64,000 nt of DNA from assembly GCA_002270565.1 (NCBI GenBank), contig NQMI01000016.1:358432-422431 (forward strand). Reading direction: 5' to 3'. This document shows, piece by piece, positions 11,237 through 21,968 of this stretch (positions within the stretch are counted from its first letter, which is position 1; each line of letters begins with the position of its first letter). The position numbers and the translations under genes were made by a program. The DNA is from Stenocarpella maydis (Eukaryota > Ascomycota > Sordariomycetes > Diaporthales > Diaporthaceae). Below the pieces are notes generated by a model. The model was not told where the DNA came from. It saw nothing but the letters and a program-made list of their open reading frames with translations, and ran no database searches.

Positions 11237-11503
11237 ATGCAACTGTCCGTCCTCGTCATCTCCATCGTGGCCTCGTGCTCTATGGCTGCACCTGTTTCCT
11301 ATCTTCAGATGGGCAGGGAAGCCACCGGCAAGCTGGCTGTCAAGGTAAGATGGAACATGAGACAACCCGCCCAGATCGATCCGGGCAACAAGGCCATGCT
11401 AACAAGCTGCCCCCAGAGTATTGTGCGTCCTGATGATATCCTCGGGCGCGACACATTGGCTACTATTAGGCGCGGCCACTTCGAGGCAGTGCAGGGAATC
11501 TGA
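11237..11503 (+). CDS. Small secreted peptide, unrecognised
   Basis: The ATG at 11237 (CACGATGC context) opens a frame beginning MQLSVLVISIVASCSMAAPV, a clear signal peptide with cleavage expected after SMA or AAP. A GTAAGA donor at 11345, a GCTAAC branch site and a CCCCCAG acceptor ending at 11416 define a 72-nt intron. Being a multiple of three, it leaves the frame open whether or not it is removed. The spliced product is 64 aa, the unspliced 88 aa. There are no cysteines in the spliced mature part, and a dibasic Arg-Arg lies near the C-terminus (TIRRGHFEAVQGI), a possible Kex2 site. No homologue recognised. It could be a secreted signal or effector-like peptide. Confidence 0.5.
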   Translation: MQLSVLVISIVASCSMAAPVSYLQMGREATGKLAVKVRWNMRQPAQIDPGNKAMLTSCPQSIVRPDDILGRDTLATIRRGHFEAVQGI

Positions 11504-12136
11504 GCCTGCGTAGCTCAACCTTGAAGCTCCCATCTTTCAACGCACACGACCGGGTCATTTCCGACGACCACGGCCCGCCGAGTGGCCCATTCGATCATTT
11601 TCAAATGTCCCATCTCGGATTGAGTGACTGCCAGACGCCCTTTCCCAAAGCGTCGGGTCTGTTGCAGCCGAGGTGGATACAGGCGTCGGCCATCATCCGG
11701 GGCTGGAAACAGTCTTGCGGGGAGACAACAGAGCAAGCGCAGGGCTCTGACACAAACCACTCTGCTGCCAGACCTGCATTGCTGTTTCACCACGCGCGCT
11801 CTCACCGGCCACCCAGGCTCTTCTCCGCGCTCACGGCGGCTCCGGGGCCCTGACTGCCACCGGTCGGTGACCGCTGCACGTGCGACTAAATGGCCCTGAC
11901 GCCTACGCAGCCCAGGCTGTCGATCATACTGCTGTCGGATGGTTCACAGAGAGGAGTCGGAGTCCATACCCAGGTGCAGACATCCTCCGATTGAATGTGA
12001 CCACCTGCGGCAATACCATTTCAATAGAATAAAGCCCGTTAAAATATTACTCTACCTCCCTCTTTGCTTACAGGTCAGGCTCGGAACACCCTACCGCATC
12101 CGCATATTTCCCGAGAGACCCAGGAGACATTGCTTG
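11504..12136. other. Intergenic, no feature seen
   Basis: Convergent spacer between the small secreted peptide (+) and the MlrC-like gene (-). Nothing else recognised. Confidence 0.45.
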
Positions 12137-13755
12137 CTACTCGTCCGGACCCTCCAAGGGCTGGTTGGACATGGCAATGATCCTTGCCGACAGATCCGGC
12201 TCCTTCTCGAAAGTCTTGTCGAACGGCCACATGGGCCTCCTGATCTCCTTGTGCCCCAGCCTGACCAGATCCTGGTCCACCCCACCAGGTGTCAGGCCCA
12301 GCATCCAATCCTTGGCCATGTCGTAGAGCTCTGGCTCGAGGTACCCGATCTTGACAATGACGATATCGGCCTTGCGTGGCTCGAGGTCGAGATCGGTGAA
12401 GTCTTTCTCCTTGTGATATGGCTTCCTCTCCTCCGTGAGGATGGCGAACACGCTGCCAACCTGCAGGACGACCTCGGTCCTCGCGTCCTTGTCGCCCGCC
12501 TTGATGCTGTGTACCCGCCCCGTCATTGTCAATGGCGCGTCGAGTTCGCCCTCGTTGCCCTCGCCCGCCGTCACCGTCACCGTAGCCCCGACGCCCTCCC
12601 GCACGCACTCGTGGACCGAGGCCGCGCTCGGCACGCTGGCGTAGATGACCCGCGGCCCGCCCGGCTGCCTGAACTCTTGCCTCTCCAGCACCCTCGCCAG
12701 GCCCCACGTCACGTACCCGCTGGCGCCCGCGGTAGGGTTATCGCCCGAGTCGCTGATGAAGAAGGGCCTCTTGGCCTCGTCCCCGATCCTCACGAGGCCC
12801 GTGTCCAGGCACTCGGCCATGCTCCCCGACGGCGCGACAAAGCGGAACGCCTCCCTGCTGTCCCAGAACAGCCGCGCCAGCTCCTCGGCCCCGCGTGCCG
12901 CAGCGCCCTCGTCCCACCCCGTCACCACCACCGCGGCCCGGTTCCGCGGCTCGTCGGCCCACGCGTAGCCCACCCACACCGCCGCGTCCAGGACCCCGCC
13001 CGCAGCCTCCACCCGGGACACCGCGGCGTAGATGGACCTGGCCGGCTCGTCGCGCGTGCTGGTCTGCTCGCCGGGGAGCAGTATCGGCACCGGCACCCAG
13101 CCTTGACGGGCCTGAAGCCGGCCCACCACCGCCAGTGCTGCTGCTGCTGCCGCCGCTCCCGCCGCGCAGCACCTCGAGCAGGTTCGCGCACGGCCTCGCC
13201 CGCGTTTCGGCGACGTGGACGTGCGGCGCGGTGCGGTAGCCGTGAGCAGGTCGCACATGTGCGCCGGCCGGCGCGACACGTTCCCGTGCAGGTCCATGCT
13301 CGCGCTGGCCACGCACCCGGCCCCAGCAGACCGCGGATCCCGCGCGCAGCGCCGCTCGCGTCGCGCCCTCCTCCTCCCCCCCGGCGCCACTCTGCGACGC
13401 ACATGGCCCCGTGGATGTCGAGCCACAGCCCGTCGAGCGGGGCGCCGCCGTGCGCGGCGGCGTGCCCCGCCCGCCCGCGCAGCCGCGCGAGCATCTCCGC
13501 CTCGAGCAGCGCGTACGCCGCGGCACTGACCTGCCCGCCCGGCAGGGCGTGGCCTATGAGCGCGCCCTCCCAGTGCGCGGCGTCGCCGAGGGGCGTGCCG
13601 GGCCCGATCACGCCGGCGTGGTAGGCTCTTATCTCGGCTGTGCCGCGGCGGGGTCGGAAGGCCTCCGCGGCTGTGCGCCCCGGGTGGAAGGTCGAGGTCT
13701 CGATTGCGAGGCCCGCTATGGCTATTGTCGGCTTGTACGGCGGTGGCGTTGGCAT
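12137..13755 (-). pseudogene. MlrC-type (M81) metallopeptidase-like gene broken by three frame changes
   Basis: Runs from the ATG at 13755 (MPTPPPYKPTIAIAGLAIET) to the stop at 12137. Family motifs are plain: ETSTFHPG near the N-terminus, LDIHGAMC, SMDLHGNVS, WVPVPILLPGEQTSTRDEP and SDSGDNPTAGASG. MlrC enzymes are zinc-dependent and named for hydrolysing linearised microcystin peptides; fungal members have unknown substrates. The motifs fall in three frames. Changes occur between about 13310 and 13390, near 13238 and between about 13100 and 13160, equivalent to two single-base losses and one gain, all in extremely GC-rich or (CTG)n-like sequence. No splice sites explain them. This is either a pseudogene or a set of assembly errors. 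In the first motif the His seen in many relatives is Ile. Confidence 0.75.
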
Positions 13756-14409
13756 CTTGGCTGGAGGGCGGGAGGGTCTGAGGTACCCTTTTCTGCGCGC
13801 AGGGGGGTTTTGGGGGGGACCTGGGTGGAGTGAATGAAGCTGGGGTAAGGGGGAAGATTGGTATATCGGCGAGGTTGCCCGAGATGCCGGGAGGTAACAC
13901 ACCCGAATGGAACATCCTCTAACAACAACCAAGGGATTTTCTTCCAATTTCGGGTTGCGACCATCTCGCACCGGTGAAGTCTCTACGACCTAGCGACGTC
14001 GTCTGTTGCAACAAGGGTTGACCTTCTTGCGCCAAGAATAAAAGGCAGTCATCAGCATTTGAACAGACACCTCCAACATGTATTTCCTCAGGCGCGAGCC
14101 AGGGAGAGAAACCACTCTGATACAGATTCTCTTTCATTCGTTTTAGCGCAAGCCTTAGACAGAAATCAGCCGACGCAGAGATCCTCTTCAACTTCTCCTG
14201 AGAATAACTCCACAAAACCACCAGCAGCCTTGTAGACTGCCCAGCTCACCAAGAGAACTCACATACCTGGAGCATCTCGAGACAACAGAATGCTACATCA
14301 ACTCTGTGCCTAGTTCAGGCGCAAATACGAGCGTCACGTCGCAGACCGAATAGACCGTCCACCGCCTTATAACTGTCTGAGCCCAGCTTCAGGTGCGCTC
14401 ACACTCCTG
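13756..14409. other. Intergenic, no feature seen
   Basis: 5' flank of the MlrC-like gene and 3' flank of a decayed gene. Short open frames only. Confidence 0.4.
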
Positions 14410-14905
14410 GCACAGCGCGACCCGGCCCGCAGCCAGTACATTGGAAAATGCTCTGCCACGCATCCACACTGCCGTCTGTGGCTCAAGTGGTGGCCGGGGC
14501 ATCTGTGATGTTGAAACAGTGGCAAGTCGTAGCGCCGGCAGTAGCCGAGTGGTTGGACATCATGATGAAATATATGTGGATAAGGTCGGGGTCGAAGGAC
14601 TCCTGCTTGAAGTCATCATAGCTGACGGTCTAGTTCAGGTACTGCGACTTCAAGTTGGCTGGAGCAACGTTCCCACGCACGTTAGCCGTATCATCCAATG
14701 GAGTCTGCTCTCCAGAACGGTCGCGTTGGGAGACCCACTGCCGATAGTGGCACCTATAGACTCCGAGGAGTCAGGCTCCTGCCACATGACGAGGTCCGTC
14801 GCCTCGAAGTCTGTCTCCTGGTGGATGTTGATCTCATCGCCAATGGCATAAACCCCGTTGTCTTTATACTCCCCCGTTGGCCCGGGCCAGGGGGGTTGAT
14901 AAAAG
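14410..14905 (-). pseudogene. Decayed probable secreted-protein gene with C-to-T-type stops
   Basis: Reading the minus strand gives a continuous protein-like text: YKDNGVYAIGDEINIHQETD and DLVMWQEPDSSES, then after a one-base frame change NVRGNVAPANLKSQYLN, SYDDFKQESFDPDLIHIYFI and TCHCFNITDAP. Two in-frame stops sit where Trp would fit (YLN-stop-TVSYDD and ATT-stop-ATDGS). Asn-x-Ser/Thr sites suggest a secreted product. The family is not recognised. The stops fit G-to-A changes on the coding strand, as repeat-induced point mutation would produce. Confidence 0.45.
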
Positions 14906-15564
14906 CATCTTCACATTGAACCCAGCCGAGTGAAAGCTGGAGGCTCAAGAAAATGGCAAATAGTTACATTTTCGGCACTCTGAAGTCTACTAAGAAACTG
15001 TCTGCCGAGCCGAAGAACGAATAGCAAACTTGCAGTTCGAGAGTCGCTGGCAAGCGAGGTCAGCTCGTCTTCTATGTATGAAAGACGCGGGCTACAGACT
15101 GACATGGCTGGGTAGTATCCAATGTGGCAGTTGGGCCGAAGTTTGAGCGCCCCCTCGACGCATCGTGCGCGTGTTGGTGAGCATGTCCAACCAACATTCG
15201 CCCTATAAATGGATTGTGGTACGGGTCCCATTCCTAACGACACCCACTCCTACAACACCCTGGTAGACTATCCAAAACTGAAACATTGGTAACTGAGATT
15301 ATGGTAAATTAACTATAGGCTAATAGGGGCGTAAGATCCTGGCAATATTCAGGAGATGAGACTTCCTATCAATATGAATTAATACCTAGGAAGATCATTG
15401 TTATTATTTACTTCCTACCTGTTTTAAAGTCTGGGAGTAGCCATCATCAGTCAATGTAACAGGTAAATGAAATATCAGTAGCCAATCCATCTCGTAGGTA
15501 CATTAGGATCATGTCATCGTTTGTTGGCAGTCGAGTGACCTGGCGGGAGACGGTAACTACCTAC
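14906..15564. other. AT-rich intergenic, no feature seen
   Basis: 3' flank of the amidohydrolase. Bases 15260-15510 are noticeably AT-rich. No exon or repeat recognised. Confidence 0.4.
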
Positions 15565-17306
15565 TTAAGTTGGCCACGCAGGACTGGTCTCGCAACACCT
15601 GCAGACCAGCCTTCCAGCCTTGTGAATCCTCCCATTGATACAGATAACATTCAAGCGGCTATGGTCCTGGAGGATACTGATATCCTCCAGCGGATCACCG
15701 TCAACCAGTATACAGTCCGCATAATACCCACTCTGAATCTTGCCCAACTCATCGGCCCTCATCATCAGCGCCGCCACCCCCGCCGTAGCCGCGATGATGG
15801 CCTCGTGGGGAGTGAAGCCCAGGAGCTTGACAAAGTGCTCCAGGTCCCGGGCGTACGTGCCGTGGGGCGTCCAGGCGAACCCATAGTCCCCCCCGGGAAG
15901 GACAACAATGCCACGGCGGTGCATCTCGCGCAGGCCGGCGACCGCGGCGCTGAGCTCCCGGGTGTAGCCGGCCTTGTCCGCCTGGGCGTGTGTGTACCCA
16001 AAGGCCTCTGCCTCGTGGAGGGTTGCGATGAGCCAGTTGATGGCCGGCACCACCACGTGTTTGGTTTTGGCCTTCTCGAGCATGTCCATGCCTTGTTCGT
16101 CGATGAAGGATGCGTGGTAGATGGCTTCCACGCCGTGTTTGATGCCTGCAGAGTAGTTTAGTATACGTGCTTCCTCATACTTGAGGTCCGCTGGTCCTGA
16201 TGCACTGACACATTATTACCGAGTCTCTGGCTCGAGCATGGGCACACAGTCGCTTTCCGTGCTTGTGTGCTTCGTCAACGCATGCGGCCGTCTCCTCGTC
16301 CGTGAAGTAGCAGTCTTGAGCTGCAAGAGTCCCTGTTATCTGAGCAATATTAGATGTAATTACAAAAAAATGGGAGAAATTCGGTCGTGACGACTCACTT
16401 CCTCCCCGGACATGCTCAGCTTGACATTGTCGACCCCTATGCCCACATGATGTCGGATAACCTCGCGCATCTCGTCGGGTCCATCTGCGGCCGCCGTGAT
16501 CCCTGCGACGAGGGTTCCATCCCTGCGCGCAAGCTCCTTACCATTTGCAAGGTAACGCGGTCCGGGAATATCCCCCGCGTTTATTGCATCGCGGATGACC
16601 ACGTCGAGGCGATCTTTTGCGGAGGCTGCACCGAAGCACCTTGATCCCACGGCAAGCATCAGTCCCATATGTTGATAGAAGACCGTGCTCTGGTCGGTAA
16701 AATCAAAGGAAAGCTTACATGGTGTATCCAGAATCAAGAAAGCACCGTGCGCTCTTCATCGTGACCAATGTATTCTCTTCAACGGGAAGGTCCCCCAAAT
16801 GATTGAGGTCACCTCCATTCCACGTGAAGTGCGTGTGAGCATCGCCAAGCCCAGACATTAGAGTCCTCCCTCGGCCGTCAAAGACACGAACTCGCTCGTC
16901 TTGCTTCAGAGCCTCACGGTTTGGTACGTGGCCGACTACGGCAAAGCGTTGTCCTGCCGATGCTTCAGCCTTGAGGGAGAGAAAAGGCATATAAGGATGT
17001 GCCAATCGTGAGGAGCTCGAGATTTGAATGAAGCGCCTAATTATAGCTCAGGAATTGCTTACCTTCGATGAGGACATCTCCTGTATAGGGCTCAGCACCA
17101 GTGGAATCAAGAATGTGAACGTCGACAAACAAGATTTTGGAGTCAGGGCTAGTGCCGGAGATTTCATAGTGCGGTGGTCGCAAAGACGGATCCCACTGAA
17201 TTGCATCGATGTGCTTGACATTCCTCGGGAATCTTCGGTATATAGCCGAGGGTTTGTTTGTGTCCCTGGGCCAGGGTGCCGCATTCCCTGTGTGAACTGA
17301 AGCCAT
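15565..17306 (-). CDS. Metal-dependent amidohydrolase, ochratoxinase/imidazolonepropionase-like
   Basis: Five exons, 17306-17063, 16953-16719, 16639-16399, 16339-16210 and 16145-15565, give 476 aa with all phases agreeing. The family is the binuclear-metal amidohydrolase group that includes fungal ochratoxinase and prolidase-like enzymes, which hydrolyse amide bonds. All expected metal ligands are visible: His121 and His123 (GLGDAHTHF), the Lys likely to be carboxylated at 233 (NVKLSMSGEE), His274 (CAHARA), His294 (IYHAS) and Asp370 (LPGGDYGFAW). Typical flanks such as VLIEGQRFAVVG and YYADCILVDGDPLEDISILQDH are present. The fourth donor is the rarer GTCAGT, chosen because it alone restores the DSVIMCIKHGVE text. 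The start ATG opens MASVHTGNAAPW; no signal peptide is evident. The natural substrate is unknown. Confidence 0.88.
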
Positions 17307-17689
17307 AGAGACAAGTGGCACATATGTCAAAGCGTGCCCAGAAGCAGTACGGCAAGGAAAGTGTGGCCTGGAATAGAGACACACGACATGAAAGATGCAG
17401 ACTCTGGGGGGACCACCTCCCAACACAGACTCGCTTCAGCGGCCACGATTATATTTATATGTGCGATAACTATGTTACACACAACATGCCGGCAGAGCAA
17501 CTGCGGGGTCTCAACCAGTGAGTGGGCTTGATTGTATCACTGCATGTGTGTTGTGACCACAGGCTGACCACCACCGCCGCTAAATCACAATAGGATCATC
17601 CAGTGAGCGTCTTCGTGGTGCGTCTTACGAAGATCAACACGTCTAATTACCCCCCAGATTTTCCGAGCAATTTTTATATTGCCTGATCG

Positions 17690-18290
17690 ACCTGCCATGA
17701 AGTATTTAGTAGTGTGGGATCCCCGCTTCTTGAAGAATATTCATCTACACATTGTGACTTGGAGCACCTGCAAGAACCCAAAGCTACCTAGGTAAGCATC
17801 ATGGACAACATGCTTACCGGCTTCACATACTCGTAGATCTCTTTGCTGTGCCGGTGCATAAGCGGCGGGAGCTTAGCCCGCAGTTTCACTAACAACTCAA
17901 TCACATGGAAATATGGAACAGGGATTTTATCTAGACCACATAAAAGTTTGATGCCAGCCACCCGGCACGCGGCATACAAACGATGCAATGACATACAATG
18001 AAGCGGACTATTGAAGTCTGCCCCCAGGCTGCAGACTACACCAGTACGCGGGAAAACGGCAATCCTAGCCATTGCCTACCAGTAGTACTCACCTCTAGTA
18101 ACCCTCTTGGCTTCTTTTGTTCACTTTCCCAAGTGATTTTCCAAGTGGTGATGTTTGGCAGTAGGCATGTGATAGAATCACAAGTGAAATGCCGTAGATA
18201 GCTGTGGCTTCCGGGGTGAAAACGAAAGACTGAAGAGTCTGCTGGTGTCAAGATCTGAATGTTAGTTAGCTTGCGAGTAGTCCTGGCCAT
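17690..18290 (-). pseudogene. Unrecognised gene or gene remnant with two exon-like segments
   Basis: An ATG at 18290 opens 66 codons (including FRFHPGSHSYLRHFTCDSIT and NITTWKITWESEQKKP) up to a canonical GTGAGT donor at 18092. A second exon-like stretch (LHRLYAACRVAGIKLLCGLD, then LRAKLPPLMHRHSKEIYEYV) ends at a GTAAGC donor at 17817. A third open stretch follows. The phases do not match unless an unusual acceptor or a one-base change is allowed, so this is either a misread three-exon gene or a decaying one. Function unknown. It lies upstream of and in tandem with the amidohydrolase. Confidence 0.35.
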
Positions 18291-18464
18291 TGGTTAAAAT
18301 TTGTTCTAGGGCTTCTCTGTTGCACACGGTACACCGTATATGCATTAACTTTGCGATTAACTAACCTACCCAGGTACATGGGAATTAAACAGTGAATAAT
18401 TCCAACCCTGCCATTAGTGCCAACTTCACTAGAACCTCCAGTTGGTGTTTGGGAAGTCTATGAC

Positions 18465-18472
18465 TATATAAA
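18465..18472 (+). promoter_or_regulatory. TATA-like box (TATATAAA)
   Basis: A perfect TATATAAA lies 339 bp upstream of the ATG of the F-box-like gene at 18811. Plausible as its core promoter, given the pyrimidine-rich leader that follows. Confidence 0.4.
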
Positions 18473-18810
18473 CCCACCCTTCTCTCGTTTCCTTCCTTCG
18501 TAACTACAATCTTGGTCAGCTCTGGCGAGAAGGGCTTCCCACAACAACCCTTCTGTCTCGGGGAACCAACCCATCAATTCAGCTGAAACGCTTCCTCGAA
18601 AGCGGCTCCTAAAGTTGAGCGACCTTGCTGCCCCTAAAGAGAGGTTTGTTACCCTACCGACCACACCTATTTGCAAGAAGCTCGCATAGGAATTAAATTC
18701 ATACAACCCCATAGATCCATCACAGCTCGACCTTACTCATCGAAAACTCTTGCGGATCAATTTCCCCAGAACCATCTTTGTCACGGCTGCACTTTTCCGG
18801 CTCTATCGCT

Positions 18811-20303
18811 ATGGCGAATCCATACAACAACCAGCTCACCAGGCTGTTGAGTGGAACTTATGGAAAGCTGACAATTAGGGCCGAGGACCGCCAGTCAGGC
18901 TGGTTCACCCAGGCTGGCGCCACCACGGAATTCCACCGATATATGGATCTCCCTACCGAGCTTCGAGACCAGATTCAAGACGAGATATTCGAGGTGGCCA
19001 GATCAACAAACAAGATGTCCGTGCTGGCAGCGGTGTCCAGATATTGGCAGGACATCGTCGAGAAGAATTTCTTCGTGAAGATTGGAATCGACCCCACCAG
19101 TGCAGAGGATTTTTCGATGTTCAGGCAAGCATTCACCACCCAGAGGCGACGGAGACTCATCACGGATCTCAGCTTCATCATCGATGTTGGAGTGACGGGC
19201 CCGTGGCATTCGACACGTGGCCTGTCACAAATTAGTTTGATCATGGAGAAAGTGGGACACATTCTGCAGTTCATCAACACGTGGGATCTTGAGACCAGCT
19301 GCCATGGAGTCCTGCTGGCGTCCCATTTGCAGATCAGATTCGCGCCCAAGGTAGGATTCACCTGTCACACCCCCTCGCTGTGGGATGACAGCCACTTGAA
19401 TCGAGCCACGGGCTCAGGCGAGCTTCCAACGAACATGCCATTGTGGGCTATCAAGTCAGAGTTTCCGGCGGCTCTCGGTCTCTCAATATTGCTCGACATC
19501 CCTCTGGATTTCGTCCCGTTGCCTGCCTCAATAGCAATCGTGCAGACAATGCCAAACCTGACGATGTGTTGGTTCAAGCTAACATTAGGGACGGAATCCA
19601 CCGATGGAATTGAACGTTTTGCTGGTAGGTTTTCTTTAATACATGCCAGTCAGCGAACCGAGTTGTCCTTACTATCTTAGATTTCATCGGCCAATTGCGC
19701 ACCCTGGCGCCCCGCCTCGAATATCTCCACATTCGAAACGAAGCAACTGTGGTTGTCCCAGCCTCTGCCTCAAGGAGCATGATGAGGCTGTCCACCTCTT
19801 TGGGGGATTTCAGCCAATGCCTCAAGGTCCTCGAGGTTGAAAACATCCCGTTGCATCCATGTTTTTTCGAGCCATTCGCGGACGAAGATGAACTCGGCAG
19901 GCCGAACTCGGCACGGCACTGGCCGGCATTGGAGCATTTGAAGATTATGGTTGGATCATTTGGACCAACTACGGGCCATGGGGGACCTGGCTTGACCCCA
20001 GCTGAGCTCTTCACGGTCTCGGCCAGAGCAACCACGGCCATGCCCGCCCTTTACATATTGAACATTCATGTCAAGGACGTACCGAACGCCAGAATGGCAG
20101 GTTCAATTTTGATCTATGCAATCGACGGAAGAGGCCAAGCGACCATCTGGAACTTCAACAAGGATAACGACCTCAAATTCCTGGATGCATTCGTGCCTTT
20201 CATGGGTGGCAAGGCCAGCTTGGTACATGAGAACAAGTTCTGGAAGACTCGGAAGTATGACACAGCACCGGATTTGGATGATCCCCTGTCACCAAACCGA
20301 TGA
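18811..20303 (+). CDS. F-box-like protein, function unknown
   Basis: Two exons, 18811-19624 and 19681-20303 (56-nt intron, GTAGGT..TTAG), give 478 aa. Near residues 40-55 is YMDLPTELRDQIQDEIFEVA, an F-box-like LPxEL helix. The remainder has the leucine-rich, repeat-like texture of fungal F-box proteins (RTLAPRLEYLHIRNEATVVV, CLKVLEVENIPLHPCFFEPF). The likely role is an SCF ubiquitin-ligase substrate adaptor, inferred only from this architecture. The chosen ATG follows a pyrimidine-rich leader. The junction FA-DFIGQL across the intron keeps the phase. Confidence 0.7.
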
Positions 20304-21320
20304 GGGACTTGGAAATATGCAGCACGGCGGAACATGGGTTCTACAGGTTGTCCAAGTGTATTGTGAAGCCTACGTCACCCACTCAAGTACCTACATAGCA
20401 TTGAGCTGCTTGGGCACCTCCAGAGACCAAGTTGACGGAAAGGGCTCAGACCAATGATTGTTTAGACCCCACCCCAAGAGTCGTGCTGGTGCACAGATGA
20501 ACTGGGAAAAAACGCGGCTGCATGTTGAGATATACTTGCACTCCAAAAATCATGTAGCGCAATTGGTATTGAGGTCACAGTGATGAGAGTTACGGAACCA
20601 ATACCGGCTCTTCCAAGGTTCCATTCCGGCCGACGACTTTCGCTCTGCATAACTTCGATCCCAAGAAGACAAGGGGAAGAACCCCGTAGTAACCATAGCA
20701 TAAAATCCAATCGACATCCGCCCACATAGCCTTTTGTCACCAATCAGGGGCTCACTGGGGCCCACTATTTCAACGCTCTATTATGTATATAAACTAGCAT
20801 CACTCGGGCAATAGCTATAGCCCTGGAAACCAGTCAAGTTGCTCCATTTGATACGCTACGCTCGGAATCGTGACAGAACCGCCTACGTAAAATCAGCCGC
20901 AAGGGCCGCGGTGACAGTATGGTAACTTCCGTCATACGTCTTGCTGACGAATATGTGAAGCTGAGCAGATAGAACATGAGATTTACAACATCAATATCAT
21001 TGATCGTCTCAGGGCCGTCAATGTGGCCACCTAAAGACGTAAAGCGGCTTTGAATGCTCATTCCGGGTATCAAGTAGTACAATGAGTCATCCTTACAACC
21101 AAGACCCTCCCTCCCTTTGGTGCCTGCTATCCTCCCTTTTCTTCCACCGCCGCTTACATCCTGTCTCGTGGTTCGCTGTCCATTTCCTGTTTTCCGTTGC
21201 AATCTGATCCCCAAAGAAACAAGGCCGCGCCATTCCATCGAGCAAATCCAAAGAGTAGCGTCAGATTGAGAGAAGTTATAGATATGTTTCGGGCCTACCG
21301 CCACTGTCCTGGCCGCACGG
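20304..21320. other. Intergenic, no gene seen
   Basis: Contains an orphan TATATAAA-like sequence near 20787. The longest open frame (20834-21304, minus) lacks an ATG and any recognisable motif. Confidence 0.4.
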
Positions 21321-21682
21321 GTCCCCCGTTGATCACCCGCTGGGGGATCAGCCAGGGGGCTGCGTGGCGACCGCGTCGTGTGGAGCAGCGCGGGAGTCCG
21401 ATCTAGGAGAGTTCGCCCAACCCCTGGAGATCAACCCCGTGGGGGATCAACCAAGAGGCTTTTGTTTAGGGCTTTTTTTTTGTTTTGTTTTCGCTCGATC
21501 ACAACCGCTATCCCTGGTCTCGTCCGACCCCCGTTGATAACCCGTAGGGGGGTCAGCCAGGGGGCCGTCGCGACCGTGTCGCTTGGGTGCAGCGCAGGGA
21601 GTTCTCAGGGCCAGGAGAGCTGCCCAACCTCTAGAGATCAACCTCGTGGGGGATCAACCAGGGAGGCTTTTGTTCAGGGCTT
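21321..21682 (+). repeat. Direct duplication of a ~157-bp GC-rich unit
   Basis: Copy 1 at 21321-21477 and copy 2 at 21526-21682, offset 205 bp and clearly diverged. Each copy begins GTTGATCACCCG- or GTTGATAACCCG-like, contains a GGTCAGCCAGGGGG or GATCAGCCAGGGGG block, and ends with a GATCAACCCCGTGGGGGATC-like palindrome followed by AACCAAGAGGCTTTTG or AACCAGGGAGGCTTTTG. The palindromic core occurs twice per copy and again elsewhere in the window. Confidence 0.75.
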
Positions 21683-21968
21683 ACCGCTCGGGGGTTCTGG
21701 CAGAGATTGGCGGGTGACGGGGGTATCTGGAGAGCGCCAGCGATGGGAAGGGTCGTTGGCGGGAGAGTTGGTGGATTCGCTCTGTTGGATTCATGGTGCT
21801 GACATCGCGGAGCTGGTTTCATGGCTGGCTGTTGAGTGGCTAGGACGATCGAGAAGCGCTGGGTGGCGAGAGCTGACGTGCTGAGAGGGATATGCACATC
21901 GGAGCTGGGAGGTTAGGCTCGCTGGTGCTGGCCAAGGTGTCGTCGACAGGGGGTGGACGGCGAGGCGT

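Noticed and set aside
11939..13624. 561-codon plus-strand frame
   Set aside because: Antisense to the MlrC-like gene, Arg/Pro/Ala-rich with no motif.
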